Source: Lutjanus erythropterus
Lineage: Eukaryota; Chordata; Actinopteri; Lutjaniformes; Lutjanidae
Reading direction: 5' to 3'
Assembly (NCBI GenBank): GCA_020091685.1
Contig: CM034600.1
Coordinates: 36,512,077 to 36,576,076 of the forward strand
DNA: 64,000 nucleotides
Shown: piece by piece, positions 33,881-45,645 of the stretch
Numbering within the stretch: position 1 is the first letter of the stretch
How the letters are laid out: each line of letters starts with the position of its first letter
Notes under the pieces: model-generated
Told to the model about the DNA's origin: nothing
Seen by the model: only the letters and a program-made list of their open reading frames with translations
Database searches by the model: none
Program-made: the position numbers and the translations under genes

Positions 33881-34500
33881 TTCTCTCCTCTCTGACGGTC
33901 TTTTTTTTTCCCCCCAGTTTTTGGTCTTGTTTTATTCCCTCTCAGCCCCCCAGTCACTGTAATTTTCTTTCTCTTTTCTTCTCTTTCCCACAATTTTGAT
34001 TTCTGCCTCTTGTTTCATTCCATCAGTGCAATTTTCTAAACTTCTCAATCTCTTTCTGCCACCTTTCTATTTGTCATCCTGTCTTCCTTTCCCTCCGCTG
34101 TCATCTCACCCCTTTCCTTTTCTAACCATCACCCTATTTTTTGCTGTATCTCTCTTTTTCCACTGTCTTTGCATTACATTCACCTATTTTCTTCCAGTCA
34201 TCTTCTATAGGCCTGTAACAAACCCCTTCTCATTTTTATTTTCCCTTTCTTTTCCCCATCACCTCCTTTTTCTCTATCCTTCCTCTTTCTACCCAGATTC
34301 CTTTTTTTGTTCTCTTTTTTCTTCTTTCACCCAGCCCCTTTCCTTCCAATCATCCTCTTTTAGCCCCTAAAAAGTCTCTTACCGCAACAAACATTGCTCT
34401 TTTACGTCTCCATTTCTTTCATGCAGCCTTCCTCTCTTTTTTTTTTACCCCATTTGCATCGTTTTCCCTCATTCCCTCCCTCTGTTTTCCTCTGAAGAGG
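33880..34500 (+). repeat. Long pyrimidine-rich tract (C/T-biased + strand)
   Basis: About 600 bp with strong C/T bias on the plus strand, producing Phe/Leu/Ser/Pro-rich open frames up to 124 aa. These frames are composition artefacts. Triplex-forming potential is inferred from the strand bias. Confidence 0.75.
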
Positions 34501-35400
34501 ATATGCGCTGTTGTCACTTTCCCACCACAAAACATCCTGCAACATGGCTGCCTTCTGTCAGGAAACTGTGAAACCAGAAGCAAAACAAACGTAAATTAAA
34601 GGCAGTTGGATTCCACGGTGATCCGTGCAACTCACCAAAGACACAGCGGTTCATGGGCATTGATACTGTACTTGATTTCGACACTGGGGAAATACACAAA
34701 GCCTGAGGGAACGGGCCTGGATGCTTGGTCGTATTTCAAGGCAGGATTCGCTGGTAAAATAACAGAGATGTGGACAACAAAGGATATTCTGGTTGAATGT
34801 GGATAGGTCCGCACAGATATTTTTGTTTTACTGTGTTGCATTACTAGAGAGGCATGCAGCAGCATTGATGTTTGCAGTTATGTCTGGACGCTGTGACGTT
34901 TGTAGAGCAAAACATTCAGTTACATGGAATATGCATGAAAGATGCTAAATATGTAACTGATAATCAAAATTTTCCCCAAAAATCCAATATACCTGACACA
35001 AAAGGACAACTACAAATCCAAGTTTCTGCGCCTGGATTCCAGTTATTTCTGAGAATTAAGGCCCTTTCACACCAGCAGTTAATTCACACATCAGCAATAT
35101 TTTTCAAACCCGTATGCAGCCAAAGCAAGCTTTCGCACCAACGGCGTACAGTCAACGGAAAAACGTGTGTTTAAAATTCAAACTTGAAACCCCCTCCTGT
35201 CGACGAGTAAGAATGAATGAACAAAAATGTGGACTGTGCACAGCTGGAACTATTTGCAAACCATATAACACATTTTATTTTTAAAGAGAGATGCTCTGGG
35301 TCGATCGGCTCTCTGGACTCACTCCTCTGCCCCTTCAAACTTGGTGCCATCCCGAAATACACTGCGGTACAGATTCAGCTCCTGAGCCAGGCAGTGAAAC
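34501..35400. other. Intergenic sequence, nothing recognised
   Basis: Several overlapping short frames but no domain, splice pattern or repeat family was recognised. Confidence 0.35.
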
Positions 35401-35404
35401 TCTC

Positions 35405-35690
35405 TAAGTCCTCCTCTCCTTCGTGCATCACTTCCTGTTTTTGTCCCTTTCATTGATCCTCTATCTTTCACACAATCATTTTCACATCCTTTCTCCCTTA
35501 TCTTCTCCCATCTTTCTTTTTCTCCTTGTCCCAACAAAGTCTTTTCATCCTTCTCCTCTTTTTCTCCTCCTCCTGTCCTGTCTTTTTGTTTTACCACATT
35601 TTGCTCCGTTTCATCTCATTTACCCCTTTTCACCTCTGCCCCCGCTGATTCTCACACTCTTGTCTTTTTGTCTGACTTGGAACTTTTTTT
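35405..35690 (+). repeat. Second pyrimidine-rich tract
   Basis: C/T-biased plus strand of about 285 bp, rich in TCTTTCTTTTTCTCC-like words. The 94-aa frame across it is a composition artefact. Confidence 0.7.
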
Positions 35691-35972
35691 TATTAACATG
35701 TCCATAAGATTCAATTATCTGTTGGTGGGAGAACAGAGGGTTTCACACATCTTAACCGGGCTGTGAAAACCAAACGGCTGATTGGATTGTGTATGGTGCG
35801 GAGAGTGTGCGTGTTTTCCTACACCGGGTCATGTACTGAGCTCAGTGTATGTGTGTGTTAGCGTAACAGTTTTTAACAGTGTGTATGTGTTGCTGAGGTA
35901 ACTGACAGGAATGTGAACAACGAGGAGGAAACTACTGTGGAAGTTTGGGATGTTCGGAAAGGGTGTGTGGGC

Positions 35973-35975
<3 letters not shown>

Positions 35976-36006
<31 letters not shown>
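35976..36006. repeat. (GT)n microsatellite
   Basis: About 15 GT units followed by a short GA-rich run. Confidence 0.9.
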
Positions 36007-36008
<2 letters not shown>

Positions 36009-36380
36009 GGAGAGAGAGGAAGAGGTGTATATTTTTATGGGAACACCTCACCCCGCTGCTTGTTACCCTGACTGGAAAAGATAACACAAAGCTGGATTCC
36101 CCTGCTCCCAGCTGGAAATGAACACACGTGAGCTTCCAGGGTGTGTACATGGTCTGTGTGTGTAGAACTTTAAAAAATGTCAGTTTAGTTTCTGCAAACA
36201 GACAAGATATTTCACATCAGTCTCTGTTGGTTTTGTGCTCTGTTTCCGGTCGATACGATCTTCCCTTTTGGTTATGAGAACGTTAAAATGGTCTCATAAG
36301 ACTTCTTGTATGTTTCAGTTTTTTCACAAGTTCTGAACATTACTTTAATGTTATTGAAACCATTATCTACAAAACTATCC

Positions 36381-36406
36381 AAAGAAAGAAAGAAAGAAAG
36401 AAAGAA
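36381..36406. repeat. (GAAA)n microsatellite
   Basis: About six GAAA units within a purine-rich stretch. Confidence 0.85.
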
Positions 36407-36478
36407 GGGGATACTGAAGGAAAGTAGAAAGGAGGGAAGAACATGATCTAAAATCTTTAATCTCACAGTAACACCAAG

Positions 36479-37200
36479 GGCCCCATCTTACACCCAGCGC
36501 AAAGCGGATGTGCCAGTGGTGCATGTGGCATTGCTATTTGCGCCTTGGCAGGAGGTCTAAAAATGAAAGCAAAATGAAAGTGTGACCAGGCGCATTTGGT
36601 ATCTTGTGCACGGCACGTTGTAGTTGGAACCACACGCACCTTAGACCGGCTAAAACCTGGTCGAAGTGCGAAGTCTGTGTCACAGTAGGTTCATCTGTAC
36701 AAGATAGCAACCGCTGCGTGTGACTGAGGTTCACACACACGTCTCCACAATCACAAAACACCTAAACAGTGTTTGCATCTCTCTAAAATTATTCTCACTA
36801 ATAAGGATTGTGGAATTATTATTATAATTATATAAAGCCAAATAAATTTCAATAAAACTGCAAAATGCGCAAGGGACGGGATCACAGCTGTCAGATCGTC
36901 TTTAACAGATCAGTCACAGCTGGAGCAGCTGTGGTGTTTGTGTCTGCGTGTTTATTGGGATCCAGAAAAACATGGATTAAACACTCATGATAAATAACAC
37001 AATATGAACAAGATGTTATATTCGACCATGAGAACATCCAGACCCCGGGGAGAAAAAAGTCTGCGTGCTGCTGTCAGAGCCTGATGCTGGCTGTGTACCT
37101 GTTGGATAACCTGTGTGTAATTTTGCACACGGGTTACTTCAGAACTTCAGAAATACTTTCTGGTGCTGCATCCTCCACCCACAGTACGGTGGACAGGGAT
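36479..37200 (+). mobile_element. Short-TIR DNA element, longer copy (family also at 57950-58199)
   Basis: Begins GGGCCCCATCTTACACCC. Downstream words (GGAGGTCTAAAAATGAAAGC, TTTGGTATCTTG, TTAGACCGGCTAAAACCTGG, ACCTGTTGGATAACCTGTG) match the reversed sequence of 57950-58199 in order. This copy has about 400 bp more between 36675 and 37083 than the other. The 3' limit is approximate. No transposase is present. Confidence 0.6.
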
Positions 37201-38280
37201 AGGAGGAGGAGATGAGGATGAGGAGAAACACCTAAACAATGTATGTGCATCTAAAATTTACGGTTTTGTTTCACTAAACAAAAAAATGCAAACAGCAGTT
37301 TCATTACATTTTTATGTACATTAAAAGCGCTTCTGTCTCTTTGAATTGATGAAAATGGCTCGCTGAGCTTTGTCGGTGTGTCTGTGCTTTCGTCAGTGCC
37401 AGAGAGCATGAAGTGAAAACTCTTGTCATGTTGCTAACCCGCTATGCCACTGTGTTTGCTGACAGAGAAACAACATAGTCGAACAAACTATTCTCTTCTA
37501 GATGTAGAAAATCACCAAATTGCAAAACACAATCCCTCAAATATACACACATTTTTTTTTAAAAAGAATTTAATTATTTCAATTGGATTCAGTAATGGAG
37601 TGGATTCTATAAACAGTTTCCATGTCGCAAAAAAAAAAAAAAAAAAGATTTGTGTACATGTATTATTAGCAATAGTAAACATGCAACGTCTGGTTACACT
37701 TTAAAAATAAAGCTTTCTGAGACAGTTTGGTTTGGTTTAGGCCTAAAACTAGAAAATGATTATGGTTTGAGTTAAAATTACTACTTTCAACATGGACTCT
37801 GTATCGCATGGGAATCTGTGTGAGTGTTTGACCCACCTACGACAAACTTTACATGTAAAATTATGTTTTCAACTAACAAACATAACACATGTAAGCCATG
37901 GCACATTTTAAATGGGATGAAAAAAAATATTCATGTCTCGCTGTAGACTGCTGTTCAGATTTTTTCTGAAGTGAGGTCACATGGGGATTTCACTTCTCTA
38001 TTCCCACACGGGAAACTCACGATCAGGTATCATCGAAAAACTGTAAAATAAGGTGGGAGGTACAGGGGGTTAATAAGGGCCCAGTGTCTCATTTTCACCT
38101 GAGGGGCCCCCTATAATAGGGTAATCTGTCCATGTTCGTCCATCTCCTTGGAGAGCGAGAGCATGGTGGTGATTTCTTCATTACTGTGCTCACTGTGTGA
38201 ATGCATGGTGAGAGAGACAGAGGTTAAAAGATGCATATGGAGATAGACACCGAGGAAGAAAAAGCTCCAGAGAGAGCTAC
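37201..38280. other. Intergenic sequence, nothing recognised
   Basis: No exon or RNA gene was seen; poly-A near 37629-37646. Confidence 0.4.
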
Positions 38281-38713
38281 AGGGAGAGGCAGAGAGAATG
38301 GAATTTGAACATCCATGTGTTTGAGAGAGAGAGAGAGAGAGAGAAAGAGACTGATTAAGAGAGAGAGACTATGCAGGAGTATTAAAGGGACAGAGAGAGA
38401 GAGAGAGTGAGGGATTTTCCCGTCTCTTTCTGTCTCTGTGGTGTTTTATTGGCCACATGTGGTTAGGATGTCAGATCAGTCACCACAGCTACACACTGAC
38501 TCACTGACTGTGTGTGTGTGTGTGTGTGTGTAGCCGTGTGTGTGTGCATGTGTGTGTGTGTCTGCGGTCGTCCATGTGTGTGTGATTTCAGACTCTGATG
38601 TGAGATGACAGCTGGTTTACACTGTAAATGTGTTTGTTTGTGAGTTTGTGCAACTTGCAACTTCTTTGTGTATACAGCGCTGAAATGTTCCTGCATTAAA
38701 GTCTCGGTATCTG

Positions 38714-38767
<54 letters not shown>

Positions 38768-38877
38768 ATGCGTGTCTGTGTGTGTTTCATTATACTGTAA
38801 ATGTGCATATGTGTGTTTGTGTGTGTAAGTGACAAAACTTTCTATTTTATGTCCATGTGCCTTTGAATTTCCACTGT

Positions 38878-38943
<66 letters not shown>

Positions 38944-38946
38944 TGT
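38281..38946. repeat. Low-complexity cluster: GA tract, then three long GT tracts
   Basis: (GA)n 38323-38344 with more GAGA near 38393-38408. GT tracts lie at about 38510-38531, 38715-38762 (about 24 units) and 38879-38946 (about 33 units, one interruption). The frames here are His/Thr microsatellite translations. Confidence 0.9.
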
Positions 38947-39188
38947 CATATTAAGTAGGAATTGATGACAGATACAGTCGAGACTCAAAGTCTTGCCTCA
39001 GGGTTTTATGTGCAGATATGTGACTTTTGTCTGTGATTCTCTTTTTATATTTTCTCTTTAAACTTATTCACATTTGTTGGTCTAATAAACATATCTACTG
39101 TATCAATCTGACCATCTGTTTATTGGTGAGATTTGTCAGAATGGTTTAAGCAAAGTATTTTAATGAAGGCTCTTTTATGAAGATAATG

Positions 39189-39530
39189 CAAACCCCAATT
39201 CCAAAAAAACTTAGGATGCTGTGCGGATTTGCAAATCCTTTTCGACCTATATTCAATTGAATACGGTACAAAGTCAAGATACTTAATGTTCAAACTGACT
39301 AACTTTATTGTTTTTTGTAAATGTACACCCATTCTGACTTTGATGGGTTCCAAACATGTTCCAAAAAAGTTTGGACAGTGGCAACAAAAGACTGGGAAAG
39401 GTGGCGAATGCTCAAAAACTTAAAACTAAACTTCATTGATAACAGGTGACATTATCATGACTGGGTATTAAAGGGGCATCCTAAAAAGACTCAGTAATTC
39501 ACAAGTAAGGATGGGGTAAGGTTCAGCACA
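39189..39530 (+). mobile_element. Tc1/mariner element, 5' fragment (copy 2)
   Basis: Starts CAAACCCCAATTCCAAAAAA, followed by TTTGCAAATCCTTTTCGACC and TATTCAATTGAATACGG, the diagnostic 5' terminus of this fish Tc1-like family. It continues through TCATGACTGGGTATTAAAGG to AAGGATGGGGTAAGGTTCAG, just before the transposase would begin, then stops. Best preserved 5' end of the three copies. Confidence 0.85.
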
Positions 39531-41115
39531 GCAACAGTAACTAAGGGCGACTGGGGCCAACTGCACACTCCATACCTGAACTGAACTCTGAACTATGCCT
39601 GCTGTACGGCGCTCTGGTTGGATTAGATGATGTCATGGGGCAGGGGGGGTGGGGGGGATCTCTGCTGCAGGATGTCAGGCTCTCCTCCATGCCCCCCACT
39701 GCTTCCTGTTTCCTGTCTCCGCAGAAAGTAGCTCTGCGTTCACTTCCTGTCAAAGGGGCTGTTGAGAACAGGAATGGAGAGCTTTTACTGTAGAAACAGC
39801 CTGTAATAATGTCGGATTTAAGACTGCATGAAGACAGAAAAACTCTTTATCCTACTGCCGTGTCTAAGATTTGGAAAGAAAAGAGAAAAGATTAAAATAG
39901 TACAATAAAGCACAGAACATTAAAGGGAACAATCAAAAGTGAGGTCAAGGACAATTACTAAAAGGGTTGGATCGAGACTGTGGGATCCAAATTTTCCCGT
40001 TTGGGAGGAAGCTGAATTGTGTTTTTGTCGACAGTAACCTGGTGACAGTCGGTCTATTTCCACGACTCACAGGAAAGACACAATGACTCCTGAACCTGAC
40101 TGAAGCTATCTTTACTTTTAATAGACACCAGTGCCCAGTTGTATAAAACCACTTAGGAACCATCACGAATTTCTTAGGAAAACCCTTTAATCCACAAGCG
40201 TTTGCCCTTCGATACTTAAGCATTCCCTCATGTGTTGCCGGAAGGTCCTTGGCGGCCATTTTTCTCAGAACATTTTGAGGGGCCCATACCAGTCTGTTAA
40301 AAGTGAAATAATCGTGGTACATAAGACAGTGATTGAATTTATGCTGATTGAAGAGGAGGAAGAGATACAAAGACAAGAGAAACTTGCAAATCCTGAGATG
40401 GCAAAAATAGGGAGAATTTTGAAACCAACAAATTTGAGTTTCAGAGACTTTGTTTCCTACATTTTGTTGTAAAATAACAAAATATTTAGTACACTGAAAG
40501 AGCATTTTTTTATGTGTAAAATATAATTTATTTATGCTTTAAAATGTGTCCCTTCTAGTGGACATCGGATCAGTATTTTCCACAAGAAACACATTACAAT
40601 GCTTCATAATTCATATTTGCATTTCATTCTTCATTTCATGTTATTTGATGAATACTGGGCGTAAACATAAAACAAGTTGTATCATTTGTCATTTTAACAA
40701 TAAAGTAATACTTTAATTCATTCAAAACTCTGATCAGTGTGTGAATCTTGATTATGGAGATGAGTCAAAACTAATGACATGAACGTGCTTAAAAGTCATG
40801 AATGCAACATTAGGAAGCAGTTCTTAGTCTTTGAGATACGTTACACTTTACGCACTTCACTAACATCTTCCCACTGCATCCTTCTCTCCTGCACAAACTT
40901 TTAAAGCAGCACATATTGCGACCTGTCGTTTGCACGTCTCCCACAGACCTGATGGTGTTTCCTGTACTGGATCCAGCTCTGTGTGGCAGCCAGATTAAAG
41001 GAATGCAGGATGGTGGTGCAGAAAATTCCCTTACTGCCAAAAAAACATCTTTGATGAAATTCCTGCCATTTTGAAAGGACAGAATATGTACTTTGTTGGT
41101 CACACCCACATGTGA
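39531..41115. other. Intergenic sequence; possible decayed transposon, no gene called
   Basis: The 186-aa minus frame (39945-40505) and the 105-aa minus frame (40810-41127) have no recognised domain. A short plus-strand Glu-rich frame lies at 40230-40472. A DNA-transposon remnant is possible but unsupported. Confidence 0.3.
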
Positions 41116-41153
41116 CTTAACGCACATGTGGCCACACCCACATGTGCGTTAAG
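41116..41153. repeat. Perfect 16-bp inverted repeat (hairpin)
   Basis: Arms CTTAACGCACATGTGG (41116-41131) and CCACATGTGCGTTAAG (41138-41153) are exact reverse complements with a 6-base spacer. A shorter related word, CCCACATGTGACTTAA, lies just upstream at 41106-41120. Confidence 0.9.
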
Positions 41154-42210
41154 GCAATAGAAACCGACGTACTATGGCTAATAAACCAATTTAGCTAGCT
41201 GACACATACAGACCTACTCAAAACAAACTTAGAAAAAAACTATTGAGGAAGGGCATTAAAATGTAACTCAATATCACACACAAATAAAACAAAAACACAG
41301 ACAAACATTTTCAACCAGTAAACAAAAGCATAACGTTTTCTTTCTGCTGGAAGAGCCTACAAAGTTTAACTGTCATATACATCCTTTACTTCCATCTGCA
41401 TCCCGCTTTCAAAATAAAATCACCTCCTTCAAAATAATAGCAAGTCATTTCCATACTAACTAGCATGTTGGTATGGAATTTCAGATGATACACATTTTTA
41501 TTGAATCTCACCAGTTTTTGTTGGAAATGTCAACATTGTTTGTCTTTAAATCAATCAATCAATCAATAACTTGTGCACAACAAAGGAAGGAACATCTGAA
41601 ATATGAGTATAAAACAAATTAAAGTAACCCTCACAACCCCACAGATATGACTGCAGAAGGAAAATAGTTCCTACCTGAAACTGGAGAAAGAGACACTGCT
41701 GTTAAACTTATTTTTTGGCACTTTGAGCACCACAGGACGAGTGCCATTTAGTTCAATTGTAGTCGGCCATTTTGAATTAAGTGGTCATTTTGGGTGATTT
41801 GCAGGCATAACTCCTCACAGAATTGATCAGATTGACTTCAAAATTGGTAAGTGCCACATAGACTACTTAGTATTCAAGATTACATAATACCGCCACATGT
41901 AATCCATTACTCCTTAAACCTGATCATAGCACGTTTCCACTGCTTCACAGAAAATATTGTATTATACTGATAAAATAGTTTTCTGATGTTTTGATTAATT
42001 GGTATTAATTTAGACGTGAAAGTTGAATATTTAACTTTATTTTACATTTATTGTGAAATATTTAAGATACCGTAAATCCACCGTAAATTTACAGCACAAA
42101 GTCAAACCCCACCTACTTTCACACCTCTGCAGATCTGACCAATCACTGCATTAAGTGGGCGTGGTTATTAGATCGACAGTTTTGGAAAGTTATGAAACTT
42201 TTTTCAATTT
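41154..42210. other. Intergenic sequence, nothing recognised
   Basis: AT-rich. A short (TCAA)n run near 41553-41568. No gene seen. Confidence 0.4.
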
Positions 42211-42214
42211 TGCT

Positions 42215-42351
42215 TTCCTGTCTCCTTTTTCTCCCTTCTGTCTCCTATCTGTCCTCCTCTCACCTCCCTCTCTTCTCTTCTTCCTTCCCCCTCTGTCCCT
42301 CCCTCCCTCCCTCCTTCCTTTCTCCTCCCTCCTCCCTCCCTCTCTCCTCAG
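42215..42351 (+). repeat. Pyrimidine-rich tract ending in CTCCTCAG
   Basis: About 135 bp of TCCC/CTCC-rich plus strand. It ends in a splice-acceptor-like CTCAG, but the following sequence has no supported exon. Confidence 0.7.
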
Positions 42352-42373
42352 TGGGAGCCAAGGTGTGGGTGTT

Positions 42374-42480
42374 AAACCTCTGAGGTCTGCTGGTTTGGTG
42401 GCCTTGGCTTTGAAGGGCTTGTGGGTTGCGGGTTCAGATCCCGGGCAGGCCTGACCGCTAACCTTGACTGGTGGAACCCA
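42374..42480 (+). repeat. Possible tRNA-like SINE head
   Basis: GGGTTCAGATCCCGGGC resembles a Pol III B box (GGTTCGANTCC with one change). About 35 bases upstream, TGGCTTTGAAGGGC is a weak A-box match. No clear body or tail; weak call. Confidence 0.25.
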
Positions 42481-43140
42481 TCTATCACCGTGGAAACAGT
42501 CAAACCAGCCAATCAGTGAGCCAGTATCTGAGTCAGCAGGAATCCAGAGAAAGAGTTCAGTTCTATTCTATTCTAGTCATTTGTCTCAAAGTGTGTTAGT
42601 GCTCACCCTTCTACTTTTTCTTGCATTGTTTAATATCTTTCTCTGAAATGAGTTTTGTATTTTGACAGGTCTGACATGGTTGTGATGAATAAAAATACAA
42701 AAACGACAAAAAGATGAAGTTTTTTTTTTGTTTTTTTTTAAAAAAAGAAACTCTGGAATAACATACAAAACAAAGTAAGAAAACAAGAAATCTGACACAA
42801 AAACAGAATGTTTAAAGCAAATAAAAGTGAAAAAGTAAAACTTTAGACTTAAACTTACACTGGAGGAGGTTTAACTTTTAAAATCTCTGCCTTTTTGAGG
42901 TTGTTTGAGCAAAATAATCAATTTCATCATAGAGAGTTAAAGTCCGGATTCAACCCAGTTAAGTTTAATGATGTGTCTCTTCTTTCTTTCACTTCAGTTG
43001 ATCCACTGAAACAGTCTGAGAGTTTCTACCAGACATTCTCTATTTTCTTACTTATGCATGTTTTTTTGATTTTCTATCATTTGGTCACACTTTTCTATTA
43101 ATTTGGCAAACAACTTTTTCTCAAAGGAGAAGAACTTCTT
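42481..43140. other. Intergenic sequence, nothing recognised
   Basis: AT-rich, A/T runs near 42720-42746, no gene seen. Confidence 0.4.
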
Positions 43141-43740
43141 TGTATCATGACTAAGCTAACTTTTTAGCTCGCACACAATGTAACCTTTTGTTAACTTTTT
43201 AGTTAGCTAACAAAGATTGTACGATTTTGTTAAGTTTTGTAGCTAGCTTGTAAATCATGTAAAATTCTGTTGATCTTTCTGTTAGCTAAAGTGTGATGTT
43301 TTGTCACATTTTCTTTGTATGGCCAAATTACAGAAGATATAACATGTTCTTAAATTTTTAGCAAACCAGGACAGAATATAACTTTTTGTTAAATTTTTAG
43401 CTGGCTTGTAAACCATAGAAAATTCTGTAAACCCTTTTGTTAGCTAGCAAAAATTATGATGTTTTGTTACATTTTTTTTGTACGACCAAATGATAGAAGA
43501 TGTAACATGTTCTTAGCTAGCTAGCTAGCTAAGAACATGTTAGCTAGCTAGCTTAGCTTGCTAGTTAACAAAGACTGTCCTTTTTTTCTTTTTAACTTTT
43601 TAGCTAGCTTGTAAACCATGTAAAATGTTGTGAACTTTTTAGTTATCTAGCAAAAAATTTAAATATTTTGTTCCATTTTTGCATGGCCAAATGATAGAAG
43701 ATCAAAAATGTAATGTTTTGTCATATTTTTTATCAAGCCA
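43141..43740. repeat. Imperfect tandem array (units about 160-200 bp) with GCTAGC words
   Basis: Three diverged units begin near 43241, 43402 and 43602. Each has 'TAGCT(A/G)GCTTGTAAA(C/T)CAT', then 'GTTAG/TTAGTTA...', 'GATGTTTTGT(C/T)ACATTTT' (diverged in the third) and 'GxCCAAAT(T/G)A(C/T)AGAAGAT'. A partial unit lies upstream. A 38-bp perfect palindrome sits between the second and third units. Confidence 0.75.
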
Positions 43741-45637
43741 GAAAAGAATACATCCTCTTTTATATTCGTCCTGACAGCATGCAAATGTGTTTAGTAATAA
43801 TGATAGTTAAGTTGGATTTGTTAAACTGAGATTAGTTTTTAATTGTGCAGCAGAGCTTTGCCTAATTTTAAATCTGAATTGAGTCATTGTGAACCTAGTT
43901 TTGCTGAACTCTGATGAGAACTAATTTTAGCTCAAATTAATCTTTGCTGGTGCAAGTAAATGTCAGGAGATATTTGAAATGCTGGCTCATTCTTGGGTTG
44001 ACCTTAAACATTTTGTTTGAAGTTAGGTTGAGGTTTTGGTCAGTCTCTTATTTGTTTTACTTAATCACACAGTGGTGAGGCCAAGATTTTTCTTGCATAG
44101 TGAAAAATAATAAAGTAAAAACATTTCTTGTGCAATGATGAATAGTTGAGATCAGAGTTTCAAAAGATAATCTCATCTTTGTATTCTTCATTTAACCATT
44201 TCCCACTTTTTCATAAATTCATTTGACTGCTCCTTTTTTTCCTGCTCAGATCATCTTTTTCATATTTCCTTATTTGTTTTTTTTTCTAAGAATGTTTTGC
44301 CTGTTTCAGATTCTACATTTCCTTGTTTTCCTCTCTCCCACTAATCACTATTCCTATAATCTAAATGTCATATTCCAAACAGCTCGAAACATTTAAGATG
44401 AGAAACAGTTTAAAATGTCAAAAAAACGTGGGAAAGGCCGAGCAAACAAGAGAAAAATGAGACCCAAATGAAAGACGACTGCCTCTGTGAGAACAGATGA
44501 GGACATTTTTAGGGACTTCAGGCTCTCTGTGGTCTCGGACGTCTATTTTTAAACCCGTGACAAAAGTACCCGTGCTATTTGGAGATGAGTGGCTCCAAAA
44601 CTTTCTGTTATAATTCAGTCTATTTATCTTTCTGGCTCCCCTGGTTTTCCTAAACCTACATGCATGTCTAAACACCGGGTTTATGAGAGCAGCGCTGATG
44701 TGGAAATCTCCTAAAATTAAACGGAATTTCAGCCCATTTTTATATATTTGTCTGTTGTTGGTTTTGTCCGCGGCGTTGTCACTATAACAGGCACTGACGC
44801 CGCGTGGGAGTGTGTGTGTGCATGTGTGTGTGTGGCGTGGTGACCCAGCATGACGCCGTAGTAAGCATCGCACATGGCTGCCAGCAGACAGAGAGAACAG
44901 GAGTGTGGGAAATTGAAAGAAACAGACAGAAAGCGGAGAGAGGGAGGGAAAGTGATGGAGAAGAAAACGTAGAGAAGAGAGAATGAAAAAGAGATAATGG
45001 TGAGATAAAAACTTAAAGAACAGAAAGTAAAACTGAGTGCAAAAAGTTCTTTAAAAGGAAAAGAATCGATTTAAATAGTTGAAGGTTAGGAAGTATTTTT
45101 CCTCACTGTAATTTGCATTTCAAGGTTTATTTTTAAACTATAACTTCACTGTTTCTCAATGAAGCACAGGAATGTCATGGATGATTGAATTATCATAGGG
45201 AGATTTTATGGCCATCAGCTGTGAATATTTTATTTTCTCCTCTTAGAAATTAAATTGTTTCGGTCTGAAACCATGAAATTATACAATATTCAGAATTGCA
45301 AGTACAGCCAGCAACAAAACAGACCTGATCTGAAACAAAGTGGTGGAAAACCTTGCTGCTTTTCAAAACCAGTGTGCATGAATGAATTTTTTCCATAAAA
45401 CAAACAAACAAATCAGATCCAGTCAGAACTGGTTTGAAACAGATCCAAGGACCCGATCCAAAACAGAGCTGACCTGAACAGAATCAAATGAGGGTGAGGA
45501 CAACAGCTGTAACTGTTCCCTCGTCTTTCAACAAGTCCTCAGAATTAAAGGTCAGAGATTGTTTTATGATGGGACGGGTTAGGAACAAAAACAGCCTGGT
45601 TAGGTTTAGAGCAGCATCATGTTTTCAGTTAAAATCA
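43741..45637. other. Intergenic sequence, nothing recognised
   Basis: The 151-aa minus-strand frame at 44418-44873 has no domain. A short GTGTGT run near 44810-44835 and a purine-rich run near 44885-44995. Confidence 0.4.
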
Positions 45638-45645
45638 CTATTTTG

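Noticed and set aside
33996-34370. 124-aa Phe/Leu/Pro/Ser-rich frame
   Set aside because: Composition artefact of the pyrimidine-rich tract; not a membrane protein.
39945-40505. 186-aa minus-strand frame
   Set aside because: No recognisable domain, no splice or poly(A) support; likely chance or transposon debris.
42215-42480. Polypyrimidine-CAG followed by open sequence, resembling an internal exon
   Set aside because: The C/T run is part of a simple-sequence tract, and the following bases look more like a tRNA-derived repeat; no downstream donor or protein similarity.
44418-44873. 151-aa minus-strand frame
   Set aside because: Begins in a CA/GT-rich segment; no domain and no exon structure.
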